Below, piece by piece: positions 9,623 to 19,298 of a DNA stretch of 22,500 nucleotides; position 1 is the stretch's first letter, and every line of letters starts with the position of its first letter. The notes beneath the pieces are model-generated. The model was given only the letters and a program-made list of their open reading frames with translations. It was not told the origin of the DNA and made no database searches. The DNA is from Theodoxus fluviatilis (taxonomy: Eukaryota; Mollusca; Gastropoda; Cycloneritida; Neritidae), in NCBI GenBank assembly GCA_034096865.1, contig JAWQFJ010001302.1, positions 144,752-167,251 on the forward strand. Reading direction: 5' to 3'. Both the position numbers and the translations under genes were made by a program.

Positions 9623-9684
9623 TTAATCAACGTAAAAATTGTCAAGCTCCGTGGACTCCAGAGCTTCTAGTCTGCGCTTGAACG
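9623..9684 (-). CDS. Candidate alternative terminal exon (speculative)
   Basis: On the minus strand an acceptor-like TTTACCTGTACACAG is followed by 62 bases encoding FKRRLEALESTELDNFYVD and a TAA stop (9623-9625). Joined in phase 1 to the preceding Ig exon (13794-14066) the junction codon is GCG (Ala), so the frame stays open. An AATAAA on the minus strand lies about 65 bases past the stop (about 9552-9557). This would give a receptor form ending after the fourth Ig domain in the window, without membrane or cytoplasmic parts. It could equally be the 3' end of an unrelated element or chance. No transcript evidence is available here. Confidence 0.25.
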
Positions 9685-9700
9685 CTGTGTACAGGTAAAT

Positions 9701-11170
9701 TGTTACGAAACGCATATTTCCCCTTTGGTGTTGGTTGCTGTTGATTTATGCAGTGGGATGGGTATCGTCTGCCAGACCATGTGTAGCCTAGATATTTCTG
9801 CCAGACCGATATTAATTGCAGGAAGTGTGCTATGTGTGTGGAAACTTAGAAGGGAAACCGGATAGTGAACCTTGTTTTCCTTCCTACAGTGAGATTGACT
9901 TAATAGAACGTTTAATCTGAGATCGAGCACATCTCGGTTTGTGTTTAACCATTAATCAATCCCCAGTGAACTTTTCAGAGGACGGACGATGAGGTGGCTC
10001 AATTAACTGATCAATGAAAATTGACTGGCGAGATAGACAAGTGATTGGTCAGTTGGAGGAAAACGCGACTCAAGACCATCTCTAATGATGTGATTGGACG
10101 AAAACAGCGAGAAGGTTTTGGCTGTCATATTTAACCCGTGTTGCATAGAGATACGAGGCGCCCGTTCGAGTTTTTCACAGGAACAGACTATGATGGTAAG
10201 GGGTGCCCTGTTTGTATGATCGCCTGTGGTGCGAGCTGTAAAAAGGATGAAGTTTTGGCTACAGAAAATTCCAGAGAAATGCCCGGCCGTTTTCCACGTG
10301 TAACGCCGCATCGCCAGCGTGCGGAATGGAATTCTGCACTCGCTCTCGCCTGGAGGAAAACCTCAGCCTCAAGTTTACAAGTTTCTCCTTTGCAAGTTTT
10401 CCCCCCTACAGAGAATGCGCCACCGTCGCCCTGCCCTGGGAAAATGACTCCAGAAGTTCTCCTGTGGTCAGGAAAAGCCCTGCTATAGAGCGGAGACTAC
10501 CTCCGTCATTGCACCGACGTTCCCCATATGCTCACAGCTGTCCCGCTGCCTGTCACGATAGGCGTAACTGTGTTGTCTGCTAATAATCTACACAGAGGCC
10601 CGAGCTACGAGTCTTCATCTACGTTCATCCCCTGAGCTCTCTCCACCACAGCCAGCCCAAGTTCAAGTCTCAGGACCCCGCTTCATCTACTTGGAGAAGA
10701 ATACCTCCTGCCCGCTCCAATGCAGGGCATCTCATTTTCATCGGTTGTGAAAGTGAATTCCTCAATGGATATCCAAAACCCCTCTCCCTCCAGTTGTGCT
10801 CCGCTCTCGTGCCCGCGCGGGCCAACTCGCCTCTGATTGGCTGAAAAGACGTCGAAGCTCAGTTAAGTATCATATCGGTCTGGCAGACAAGCTTAGTTTG
10901 GTTATATTTTTGGGGAATGATTTATTTTGCTTATCATGCTTAGACTTAATTCATAATTGATTGTATCAGCGATTTTGCCCTTAAGCATTTGACTTACCCA
11001 TGATTAAAGAACTTTGAATTTTGATTTCTGTATTCCCATCTCTCATTTACAGACTTATTTCATCCTTGTTTGAATGAGAATGGAAGGTTTCAAGTAGGTA
11101 TGTGCAGTTCACCCCTAGACAGAAAACGATCCAGAACTGAATATTAATCATCTTATACCGGCTTGTGACA
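9701..11170 (+). mobile_element. 5' LTR of a decayed LTR retrotransposon
   Basis: The proposed LTR begins TGTTACGAAACG and ends CTTGTGACA, with an imperfect TGTTAC/GTGACA terminal inverted repeat. It stops two bases before a clear primer-binding site. An ATTAAA signal at 11003-11008 and CCAAT-like motifs (GATTGGCTG at about 10838) fit an LTR promoter and poly(A) region. A 16-bp inverted repeat, TCTGCCAGACCGATAT at 9797-9812 and its complement at 10872-10887, lies inside it and may mark a nested element. The right boundary is fixed by the primer site; the left boundary is chosen from the terminal repeat only. No matching 3' LTR is present in the window. Orientation is opposite to the host gene. 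Confidence 0.5.
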
Positions 11171-11172
11171 CA

Positions 11173-11190
11173 TGGGGGCTCGTCCGGGAT
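11173..11190 (+). promoter_or_regulatory. Primer-binding site complementary to tRNA-Pro
   Basis: TGGGGGCTCGTCCGGGAT is 18 nt and complementary to the 3' end (with CCA) of proline tRNA. The same primer site is used by murine leukaemia-type retroviruses. It lies two bases after the LTR end and about 350 bases before the gag start, as expected for a minus-strand DNA primer site of an LTR retroelement. Confidence 0.88.
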
Positions 11191-11542
11191 TTTGAATGTA
11201 ATTAATAACCGATGAGGCTTTTTGTAAAGTAAACATAACGGGAGTCTTGCTTATAGGATGAGCGTGATTGCGTTTTGGATTAATGGTTGTTGTGACATGA
11301 CCTGCATTACTGATTCACCTTTGCTCACATGAGTTGCTATGCCTTGGGAGTGAATGGTTGTTATAACACGGCCTGCCCGTTGATTGTTTGATTGACCTTT
11401 GCTCTTGTGAATCTGCCACTTTGTGTGACTCGATTCAACATTATTGAGTCCACTAGAAATTGTGCAGTTATTTAGTGTTTGGAGTCTTGCCGATTTTCTC
11501 TTTAGTGTTTGAGGAATTAGTAATTTCACGAAGGGTAAAGAA

Positions 11543-12467
11543 TTGCCGACCATTGATATGATCTATTCAGTAGATAAGGCAGGATTAGAGTTGTTGATCG
11601 AGAAGTTTGGTTTGAGTGCAGGCGAAGGGGCTACTGAATATGATTTGCTAGGGATTTTGTGCAAATTCAGAAGAGAGGAGTTAGTGAGGAGGGTAAGGGA
11701 GAAGTATGAGAGAGAAAAACGAGAGATGGTGGGAAGTGGGAGGAGAAGAAAAAAAGAGAGAGACAGGAAAGGGAGAGAGAAGAAGCAGAGAGAGAGAAAG
11801 AGAGAAAAAGAGAGAGGGAGTTGAACAAATTGGAGATAGAGGCAGCAGAGAGAAAGGCAGACAGAGACAGGGAGTTGGAGTGGGAGAGATTTCAGGCTGA
11901 GCAAAGAGAGAGAGAGAGAAAGCTAGAGAGGCTATGAGGAGAGAGAGAGAGAAGGAGAGAAGAGGAGAAACGGGAAGAAGAGGAAGAGAGAGAGAGAGGA
12001 GAGACAGGGAGGAGAAGGAGTCAGTGGCGAAATGGACGGAAATACAGAGGCAGAGACAGATAGAGCAGTGGGAAGAAGAAAAGAGACAGAGAGATAGAGA
12101 TAATATCCGATGCCACAGGTGTTTTGAGAAAGGACATAGGAGTTGTGATTGTCGAGTCCGAGGGAGTGGATGGAGGAAGGAAGAGCGATGTGTGAGCCAG
12201 CCACCTAGGAATGTCAGATGTTTCAGGTGTAGGAAAATAGGGCACATGGCACGTGACTGTCGAGTGAGGATAGATACTGATAGGAAGGCGCATGTGGCCT
12301 TAGTGAGAAACATGACACGCGACTGCCGAGTGATAGTGGTTCCTGATACTAGGCCACGAGTAGCCTTTATTAGATACCTTGGCATAGTGCCAGAGAAGAG
12401 CGGATCTGTGGGTGAGACCGTGGGTGGAGTGGAGTTTGGAGAGAGTGCGTTGTGTAAGAACCATTGA
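11543..12467 (+). pseudogene. gag-like remnant: coiled coil plus two CCHC zinc knuckles
   Basis: The reading starts at ATG 11543 (MPTIDMIYSVDKAG) in an alpha-helical N-terminal region. It runs into a very charged Arg/Glu/Lys coiled-coil stretch. The frame breaks at a stop at 11822-11824, continues in a second frame to a TGA at 11935-11937, and then in a third frame from 11934. The breaks sit in or beside (GA)n runs, so slippage is the likely cause. The third segment carries two perfect CX2CX4HX4C knuckles, CHRCFEKGHRSCDC and CFRCRKIGHMARDC, which bind RNA in retroelement nucleocapsids. No capsid-like region of the usual size sits between coil and knuckles, so this gag is internally deleted as well as frameshifted. 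It ends at a TGA at 12465-12467. Confidence 0.8.
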
Positions 12468-13447
12468 CTCTGTCAGGAGAGGGAAAGTGTTGAGGAGCAA
12501 TTCGTTCCGTATGTATCTCCAGGAAAGTTGTGTGTGGGGAGGAAGGAGGTGCCTGTTACTGTGCGCCGTAGTACAGTCTCGGACATCACGTTGGTGCGGT
12601 CTGGAGTTCTTGCTGACTGGGGGAGTCGAACACTGGGAAAAAGGTTCCGTGGGTTGATGCTGCAGGTGTCGAGCATTCTAGCTCCCTACATGAGGTGAGA
12701 TTGGAGACCAAAGACTATAGTGGTCTCGCAGTGGTTGGGGTGTCAGAAGAGCTGCGTATCCAAGGAGTAGACGTATTGTTGGGAAATGACTTCGCCGACC
12801 GGAAGGTGGTGGTCAGTTCGGAAGAGGCTGCACTTGCCTTGGGTCAGAAGGAAGTGGTTGGTTCGGGGGAGACTGTATATGTCTTGTGTGAGACGAGAGA
12901 GCCTGTAGGGCTCAGAGTCCTGACTGAGGAGAGTCAGTTTGAGAAGGGGAATGATGGAGTTCTCCCTTGTGAGCCTGTAGTGCTCGGAGTCCTGACTGAG
13001 GAGAGTCAGTTTGAGAAGGGGAATGATGGAGTTCTCCCTTGTGAGCCAGTAGTGCTTGGAGTCCTGAGTGAGGAGAGTGAGTTGGAAGAAGGTAGGGATG
13101 ATGTGATTCTCCCTAGTAGGGTGTCGATTCGTTCCACCCAGAAGAGGAAGAGGTTAGAGTCTTGTGCTGAGACTGATGTGGAGTTAGGAGACTCGTTTTT
13201 GTCACCCATGCTAGGTGACGATCATTCTAATGATCGAGAGAGAGATGGTGGTGAGGCAGATTCACCGGTCTTGAGTCCAGAGACAGTGGGAGAGAGGTTA
13301 GCTCTAATGGAAGAGCAGAAGCGTGACCCTGATTCACGTGCTCTGTGTGAAGAGGCAGAGGAGGAGAGAGAGAGCGAGTCTCCAGGATGTTTCCTGGGAG
13401 AAGGGGTGTTTGTGGTTCAAGGCCAGCCCCGAGATGCCACTGTGTGA
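12468..13447 (+). pseudogene. pol N-terminal remnant: inactive retropepsin and linker
   Basis: After the gag stop the same frame continues to a stop at 12696-12698, then a shifted frame runs to 13447. The second frame contains LRIQGVDVLLGNDFADRKVV, typical of the C-terminal half of gypsy-type retropepsins (hydrophobic-G-x-D near the end). Upstream, VPVTVRRSTVSDITLV aligns with the catalytic D-[ST]-G loop but has S-T-V, so the active-site aspartate is absent. Beyond the protease lies an acidic linker with a 72-bp tandem duplication starting at 12901, 12973 and (partial) 13045. No reverse transcriptase, RNase H or integrase follows, so the element is 3'-truncated. It cannot be active. Confidence 0.7.
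12901..13091 (+). repeat. 72-bp tandem repeat in retroelement linker
   Basis: Copies start at 12901, 12973 and 13045; the third is partial and more divergent. Each encodes a 24-residue acidic unit containing LTEESQFEKGNDG. The unit keeps the reading frame, so the duplication predates or did not disturb the open frame. Confidence 0.9.
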
Positions 13448-13451
13448 GAGA

Positions 13452-13486
<35 letters not shown>

Positions 13487-13793
13487 AGAGAGAGATTGAA
13501 GGAGAGAGAAGTAGCTCAAGCAATAGTTGGAATCAAGACTTAGCCCTGACATTGGAGTCCTGGAATCCCAAAACTTCGTCAGTCCCATTTAGACATATGG
13601 CTTGGAATGAGGATCTTGAGTGTTGGTATTTATTATGAGGGCACTACATAGTTCCTTAACTTCTTTGACTGATTAAATAAAACATATTGTAATGTTGAAA
13701 CCTTTTTAATCTCCTTAAGGTGATGATTCTGAATGACATTCGTTATTGTATCATGATATATACACAGAAAGAGACAGCCATTGTTAAAATCAC
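13448..13793. other. Truncated end of retroelement and intron
   Basis: A (GA)n run at about 13451-13495 follows the last retroelement stop. The sequence then becomes AT-rich intron up to the donor of the Ig exon at 13794. No RT, integrase or 3' LTR is recognisable. Confidence 0.5.
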
Positions 13794-14066
13794 CTTGCGT
13801 GCAGTTCACGTGCACTCGAGTGGTGGCGTGTCTCTCCCGTCCAGGCATCTCTGTGTTGGAGGCACCACACGTGTAGTTGGTGCTGTCAGAGCAGGCAGCA
13901 CTCATGATGACGTAGTGGTCCAAGTTGTCTGTCACGTGACGCACTTCCTGTCCGTTCACCGTCCAGGCAAGACGAGCTGTAGGGTGGCTGTCCACTTCGC
14001 AGGTCAAGGTCACACTATCACCTTGATTGACCTTGAGGTCGGTAGTCAGCGTAATGTTCTCAAGAT
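13794..14066 (-). CDS. Ig-like domain exon 4 in window of the receptor gene
   Basis: This 273-nt exon encodes an extracellular Ig-like domain of 91 residues. The acceptor is TACGTTTTTTCAG|ATCTTGAG and the donor is ACGCAAG|GTGATTTT, both on the minus strand. Phase is 1 at both ends. Landmarks are GDSVTLTCEVDSHP, the core tryptophan in ARLAWTVNGQEV, and SDSTNYTCGASNTE with the F-strand cysteine. Possible N-glycosylation sites are N-I-T near the start, N-Y-T beside the F-strand cysteine, and N-C-T at the end. The next intron, reached through the donor, contains the decayed LTR retrotransposon and the GA/GGGA array. Confidence 0.9.
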
Positions 14067-14582
14067 CTGAAAAAACGTATTCTGCACAAAATTAGTCTAA
14101 AGATGAATTACATTAAATGTTAATATTGTACGCTTTTACCATTAAACAGTTTTTGCCATTGTATTTAATTTTCTGTGAAATTTCATTTGTCATATTACAA
14201 AACAAAGAGCAACCCTTGCTTCAATCCATCGCCATCAGTCCCAGAGAGAAGGAAGAATTTCGTCCACACATCAGTGAAGAGGAAGATGGACGAATATCTT
14301 GGAGGACCAATCCCAACAAAGCTGCCGCTCCTGACAAACATCACTGCCAGAATTCTGTAGTTTTGTGCTCATCAGCTGTCGTACATATCTATGACTACAT
14401 CTAATCATTGCTTTGACACATGTCACTCACCACTGTCTTCGAAAACTGCCGCGTTGTCCTGAACCAACTACCATCTTCCCTGTACTAATTGATTGATCAA
14501 CTACAGTTTGACTACCGATGTAAATGTTGATGCTGCTGTACTGTGTGAATTATGTCAAACATGTTTACATCTAAAATAGGTG
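14067..14582. other. Intron sequence, nothing recognised
   Basis: AT-rich intron between the Ig exon acceptor and the CCCA/CTCA array. I see no supported exon or element. A 95-codon plus-strand frame crosses it without recognisable content. Confidence 0.5.
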
Positions 14583-16448
14583 AGCACTACCCACTCACGC
14601 ATCCACCCACCCACTCATCCATCTACCTACCAAATCACCCATCCACCCACCCCATTACCGACTCACCCTCCCACCAACCCACCCATCCATCCACCCACTC
14701 ACTTACTTTCCCACTCACCCACTTACCCTTCCTCTCACTCACTCACCCACTCACCGTTCCACCAACCCACCCACCCACCCACTTAGCCTTTCACCGACCC
14801 CCTCACCCACTTTACCCCCCACCAACTCACCCACCCAACCACCCATCCACCACCCACTAACTTTCCCACCCACCGACTTACCCTTCCACCCACCCCTCAC
14901 CCACTAACCCTCCCACTAACACACCCGCCCACCCACCAACCCACTCTTGTTTCCACCCACACACTTACCCTTCCATCCACTCCCTCACCCACTCATCCTC
15001 CCACCAACCCACCCACCCTTCCACACACTCACTTACTTTCCCACCCACCCTCTTACCCTTCCACCCACTCACTCACCTACTCACTCTCCCACCAACCCAC
15101 CCACCTGTCCACTTACCCTTCCAACTACTCCATCACCTACTCACCCTCCCACCAACCCACCTACCCGTCCACTTACCCTTCCATCCACCCCCTCGCCCAC
15201 TCACCCGCCGACCTTCCTACTCACCCATCAACCAGCCCACTTACTCTCCCACCCACCCACTTACCATTCCACCCATTCCCTCACACACCCACTCTCCCAC
15301 CAACCTATCCATCCATCGACTTACCCTTCAGCCCACTCACTCACCCATCCACACGTCATCTCACCCATCCACCCACCCATACACTCTCCCATCTACCCAC
15401 TTACCCTTCCACTCATTCTTTCACCTACCCATCCATCCACCCACTCACCCACACACAAGCGGAACTACCCACTCATTCATTCACCCACCCGCTCACCCAT
15501 CCACCCACCCGCATCCACCCACGAACTCACACATCCACCAACCCCCTCACCCACGCACCCTCCCACCAACCCAGTTACCCTTCCACCCACCCACTCACCC
15601 ATCCACCAACCTCCTCACTCACTCACCCTCCCACCATCCCACCAATCCATCCACCCACCTACTCACTCCTCCACCCACCCCCTCACCAACTCACCCACCC
15701 ACCTACTCACTCACCCATCCACCCACCCACTCACTTTTCTAACCACCCACTTACCCTTCCACCCACCCCCTCACCCACTCACCTTCTCACTTACCTATCA
15801 ACCCACCCCTCACCAACTCACCCACCCACCTACTCACTCACCCAACCACCCACCCACTCACTTTCCTATCCACCCAATTACTCTTCCACCCACCCCCTCA
15901 CCCACTCACCTTCCCACTCACCCATCCACCCACCCATTCACTTTCAAACCCATCCACTTACCCTTCCACCCACACTATCGTCCATCCACCCACCCCTTAA
16001 CCAGCCCACCTAATCACTCACCCATCCGCCTATCTCCTCATTTTCCCACCCACCAACTTACCCTTCCACAACCCACTCACCCGCCCACCTACCCATTCAC
16101 CCATCCACCCAACCACTCACTTTCCAACCCACCCACTTAGCCTTTCACCCACCCACTCACCCGCCCACTTACCCACTCACCCATTCATCCACCCACTCAC
16201 TTTACCACCCACCCACTTACACTCCCATTCACCCACTTCCCCTCCACCATCCACTCACTCATCCACTCACCCACCCACCCATCCTCCCACCCACCGACTT
16301 ACCCTTCCACCCACCCACTCACCATTCCACCCACCCACTCACCCATCCACCACCCACTCACCCTCCCACCCACTCACTCACCCTTCCACCCAACCACCCA
16401 CTCATCCACCCACCCACCCATTCACCCACCCACTCACCCTCCCACCCA
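14583..16448. repeat. 1.87-kb CCCA/CTCA minisatellite with local 60-bp higher-order unit
   Basis: The array consists of degenerate CCCA, CTCA, CCAT and TTAC tetramers. A 60-bp higher-order period is visible around 15000-15180, where GTCCACTTACCCTT recurs exactly 60 bp apart and CTCCCACCAACCCACC precedes it each time. On the sense strand of the host gene it reads TGGGTGGGTGAG, rich in GGG runs. The His-Pro-Thr open frame of 397 codons on the plus strand is produced by the repeat and is not a gene. It lies in the intron between the third and fourth Ig exons. Confidence 0.96.
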
Positions 16449-16902
16449 TTGTATTTTTAGTTCGACACCAGACTGAGCAGACAGAGGAGAATAGTTTCGC
16501 GTCTGAAAAAGATATCACCTCGATTCCACAACTGCTTCATGGCAGCAGCTTCGACTTTTCTGAACGATTTTTTTTCTTCTCAAGGGCGACAATACTTTAT
16601 TCGGTTATCGATATATATATTAATACGATTTTTTTAAATCTGTGGAACGACATAGACATGTGATTATAGGATAGCTTGTATCTGAAATTATTATTCTTAA
16701 AAACGAGTTTTACGTTTTTCATGGTGAGCACTTAAGTTTCTTCAAATGGTTTAATGAAGTCTTATTGTATTTCTTTTTGTATTGCATGATATCATCAGCC
16801 ATCCTTGGGGTTTTCTACCCGTTACTATGTATCCCATGAACATTTTGTTGTAGTGTGCTTCAGCCATCAGAGCGAGGGAGACAGCAAAGGTGGGACACTC
16901 AC
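16449..16902. other. Intron sequence, nothing recognised
   Basis: AT-rich stretch between the minisatellite and the donor of the third Ig exon. No element was identified. Confidence 0.5.
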
Positions 16903-17205
16903 AGACCACGTCCACGGTGACAGAGGCGTCTCCACTCATTTTTGTGATCTGGAACAGCTGGTCGTTCCTGGCCTGGCAGAAGTACTGACCTCTGTCCTCC
17001 CTGGTCAAAGGGCCAAGGGTCAGAGTTTTCGCTTTCCCCTCCAGAGACCGCTGTGTATCATGGGGGAAGGGGAGGTAACTCCAGCTGTAGCCGTCTGCAG
17101 GAACTTTGGGAAAGGCCCTGGTCACCTCACAGGTCAAGGTCAGGCTTTCTCCCAGAATTCCCTTGACCACGGGGCCTGAGGGCTTGATGCGGACTTGGGG
17201 AGGCA
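16903..17205 (-). CDS. Ig-like domain exon 3 in window of the receptor gene
   Basis: This 303-nt exon encodes an extracellular Ig-like domain of 101 residues. The acceptor is CTGCTTTTCCAG|TGCCTCC and the donor is GTGGTCT|GTGAGTGT on the minus strand. Phase is 1 at both ends. It opens with PPQVRIKPSGPVVKG, then has ESLTLTCEVTRAF with the B-strand cysteine, GYSWSYLPF with the core tryptophan, and REDRGQYFCQARND with the F-strand cysteine. It closes with the beta strand ASVTVDVV. The pattern is that of a C2/I-type Ig domain. The low-coordinate side meets the intron holding the large CCCA/CTCA array. Confidence 0.9.
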
Positions 17206-17501
17206 CTGGAAAAGCAGACGTGTCAGAGGATGAGGTGTAGAGAGAGGACTGTGTGGATAGGCAGTTGTCATGGGATACGGCACTCAAGCTGCGACGTGAC
17301 TCTCCTCAGATCTCTGCGTGGACGTGGAGAGAAGCACAGGACGGTGGAAAAATTCATGTCGTCATTAGAGGCAGCAAAAATGGTCGTAGAAATCTGCATA
17401 TACTTTATGTAAATAAAAATCAATTTCGCACGAAACCAAACAAAAAATCTCTGTGCAACAATGTTGAGAACTTTTTTAAAATCCATAACACTTAAAACGA
17501 A

Positions 17502-17538
17502 CACACACGCTCATATGCATTCTGCACGCGTGCGTGCG

Positions 17539-17570
<32 letters not shown>

Positions 17571-17787
17571 AATGCACTCACACACACATACACGCGCGCA
17601 CACACACACTCACACATGCACTCACACAAAAATGTACGCACGCACGCACAGACATACATATGCACGCACACACACACATGTACGCACGCATGCACACACA
17701 CACACGCACGCATGCAACCCTCCCCCCCACACGCACACACACAATGTACGCACGCATGCACACACACACACGCACGCATGCAACCCC

Positions 17788-17825
<38 letters not shown>

Positions 17826-17838
17826 CACACGCACAAGA
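17502..17838. repeat. CA-rich microsatellite with 66-bp duplication
   Basis: Alternating CA/CG-rich repeats fill this stretch of intron. The module ATGTACGCACGCATGC followed by CACACACACGCACGCATGCA occurs at 17678 and again at 17744, a 66-bp tandem duplication. The alternating purine-pyrimidine sequence could adopt Z-DNA. Thr-His and Cys-Val open frames here are artefacts. Confidence 0.95.
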
Positions 17839-18689
17839 AACAGGTCACAAGTCGCCCTGGTCATTTCAGTAACACAGCCCTGTAACATCATTTGGGGTTA
17901 ACTAGGCGCATTTCCTGTTTTGGTTATTTTCAACCTCTATTGTTCCTGTAGAATCAATATGTGGTCCATATACTATGCAAGTCAACATACAAAGATATAT
18001 TTTTAACATAATGTTTTTGGCCCAACCCTCTAAAAACAAAAATATGATTAGGGTTCGAATGGCCCAAATAAAACTTTTCACTCGGCGCAATGGTTTCTAT
18101 TCATACTGGCGTATCAGATATCACTGCAAAACTCCTTCTCCGTACTCTCTTCTTGGAGAGAAATTTTCCGTGTAGCGTCTAGAAGAGAGACGAATCCGTG
18201 ACGTAAACAGGATTTGAAGTTGGACCAATCAGAAATGCCTTACTTAGCTTGTGTTAAACATTCTCCATCTTCGCGTTTCAATGCCGTGTTTATTGAAATC
18301 GTAACTTCCAGAATTTTTACCTGTTTTCTTGTGCTTAGTACATGTAAGTAAAGACAGACACAGACAAACATACACGCACGCGCGCGTGCGCGCATATACA
18401 CATACACACAAAGCTACAAAATGCACGCAGTGAAGTTGTTTTGTCACGTTATTATGATCACAGAAAAACATTTCTGGTAAGCAGTGAAGAAGTGCGTTGA
18501 TCATTCAACAGTAATAGAGATTTCTACCAGTAACGTTGAAAAAAAATTCCCTGCAAAATTCACCTGGTCAAGACGGGTTTTATGCATGGTCTACCTAAAT
18601 TGACGATAATAAACTTGCAATTCAATCAAGTGTTAAATTGACTGGGTTTTGTAATATTTTCATTGTGATCAAGGCGCAAGCTGATGTAA
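17839..18689. other. Intron sequence with a short CA/CG tract
   Basis: Mostly AT-rich intron. A short alternating tract with CGCACGCGCGCGTGCGCGC lies at about 18374-18392 and is a strong Z-DNA candidate. No exon or mobile element was supported. Confidence 0.5.
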
Positions 18690-18873
18690 GATTCGTGTGT
18701 GTGCGTGCGTGCGTGTGTGTGTGCGTGTGTGTGTGCACGTGTGCATGTACGTGTGCATGTACGTGTGCATGTACGTGTGTATTTGCGTGTGCGTGCGTGT
18801 GTGTGTGTGCGCGCGCGTGCGTGTCGGTGTGCATGTGCGTGTGCGTGTGTATGTGTGTGTGTGTGTGTGTGTT
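18690..18873. repeat. GT-rich microsatellite next to a splice donor
   Basis: GT/GC alternating repeats with a GTGTGCATGTAC unit repeated at about 18738-18775. The tract ends about 20 bases from the donor of the second Ig exon; on the sense strand it is (AC)n just inside the intron. Open frames through it are artefacts. Confidence 0.95.
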
Positions 18874-18893
18874 GTGTTGCACACGCCACTCAC

Positions 18894-19190
18894 CAAAGAC
18901 AATCAGGTCGTAGTCAGTGCTGGGAGGGGACGTACTCTCCACAGGTCCTTCCCTGGCAGTGCACCTGTACAGGCCTCCGTCTGCCTCCGTCACGTTGTGC
19001 AACCACAGCACTTCACCTGACTGACCCTTGACCTCTGCAGAGTCCTTGTACCAGGTGAACACGGTGTCCCTACTCACGATGTAGTGGACGTTCCTATGGA
19101 AGATGCAGCGCAGGGAGTAAGGACGTCCACACACAGCCAGGCTGTCTTGTTGTTTGACGATCTCTGGTCTGGGCACGACGTCACCTGGGA
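18894..19190 (-). CDS. Ig-like domain exon 2 in window of the receptor gene
   Basis: This 297-nt exon encodes an extracellular Ig-like domain of about 99 residues. The acceptor is TTTTTGCTTGTAG|TCCCAGG and the donor is GTCTTTG|GTGAGTGG, both read on the minus strand. Both ends are phase 1, the symmetrical class typical of shuffled Ig modules. Visible landmarks are CGRPYSLRCIF with the B-strand cysteine, TVFTWYKDSAEV with the core tryptophan, and TEADGGLYRC with the F-strand cysteine. The N-V-T in LHNVTEAD is a likely N-glycosylation site. A (GT)n/(AC)n tract begins about 20 bases downstream of the donor, in the intron. Membership in the same gene as its neighbours follows from frame and phase compatibility. 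Confidence 0.9.
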
Positions 19191-19298
19191 CTACAAGCAA
19201 AAAGACACTGATAATGACGTTAATATGATCATACGTACAAAATTAGAATGAACACACGATTAAACAAATGAAGGAACGAACTAAAAACGGAAAGGCTT

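Noticed and set aside
8677..9681. Open frames of 219-334 codons (Arg-Glu-Gly and Ser-Leu-Pro repeats)
   Set aside because: Generated by (GA)n and (GGGA)n. Open on both strands and several frames, with no domain content.
10003..10583. Open frames of 85-116 codons in the LTR
   Set aside because: They overlap on both strands, have no recognisable domain and lie between LTR landmarks.
11563..12385. Minus-strand Ser/Leu/Phe-rich open frames
   Set aside because: Shadows of the purine-rich gag coiled-coil coding strand on the plus strand.
14947..16140. 397-codon His-Pro-Thr open frame
   Set aside because: Translation of the CCCA/CTCA array; the host gene runs through here as an intron on the other strand.
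14583..16448. CRISPR-like array
   Set aside because: Short tandem degenerate tetramers without unique spacers, in a eukaryotic intron.
17461..17901. Thr-His and Cys-Val open frames in the CA repeat
   Set aside because: Microsatellite translation on both strands; no conserved features.
18622..18893. Extension of the Ig exon reading frame into Thr-His repeats
   Set aside because: The frame passes a strong donor (TTTG|GTGAGTGG) at 18893/18894; what follows is intron microsatellite.
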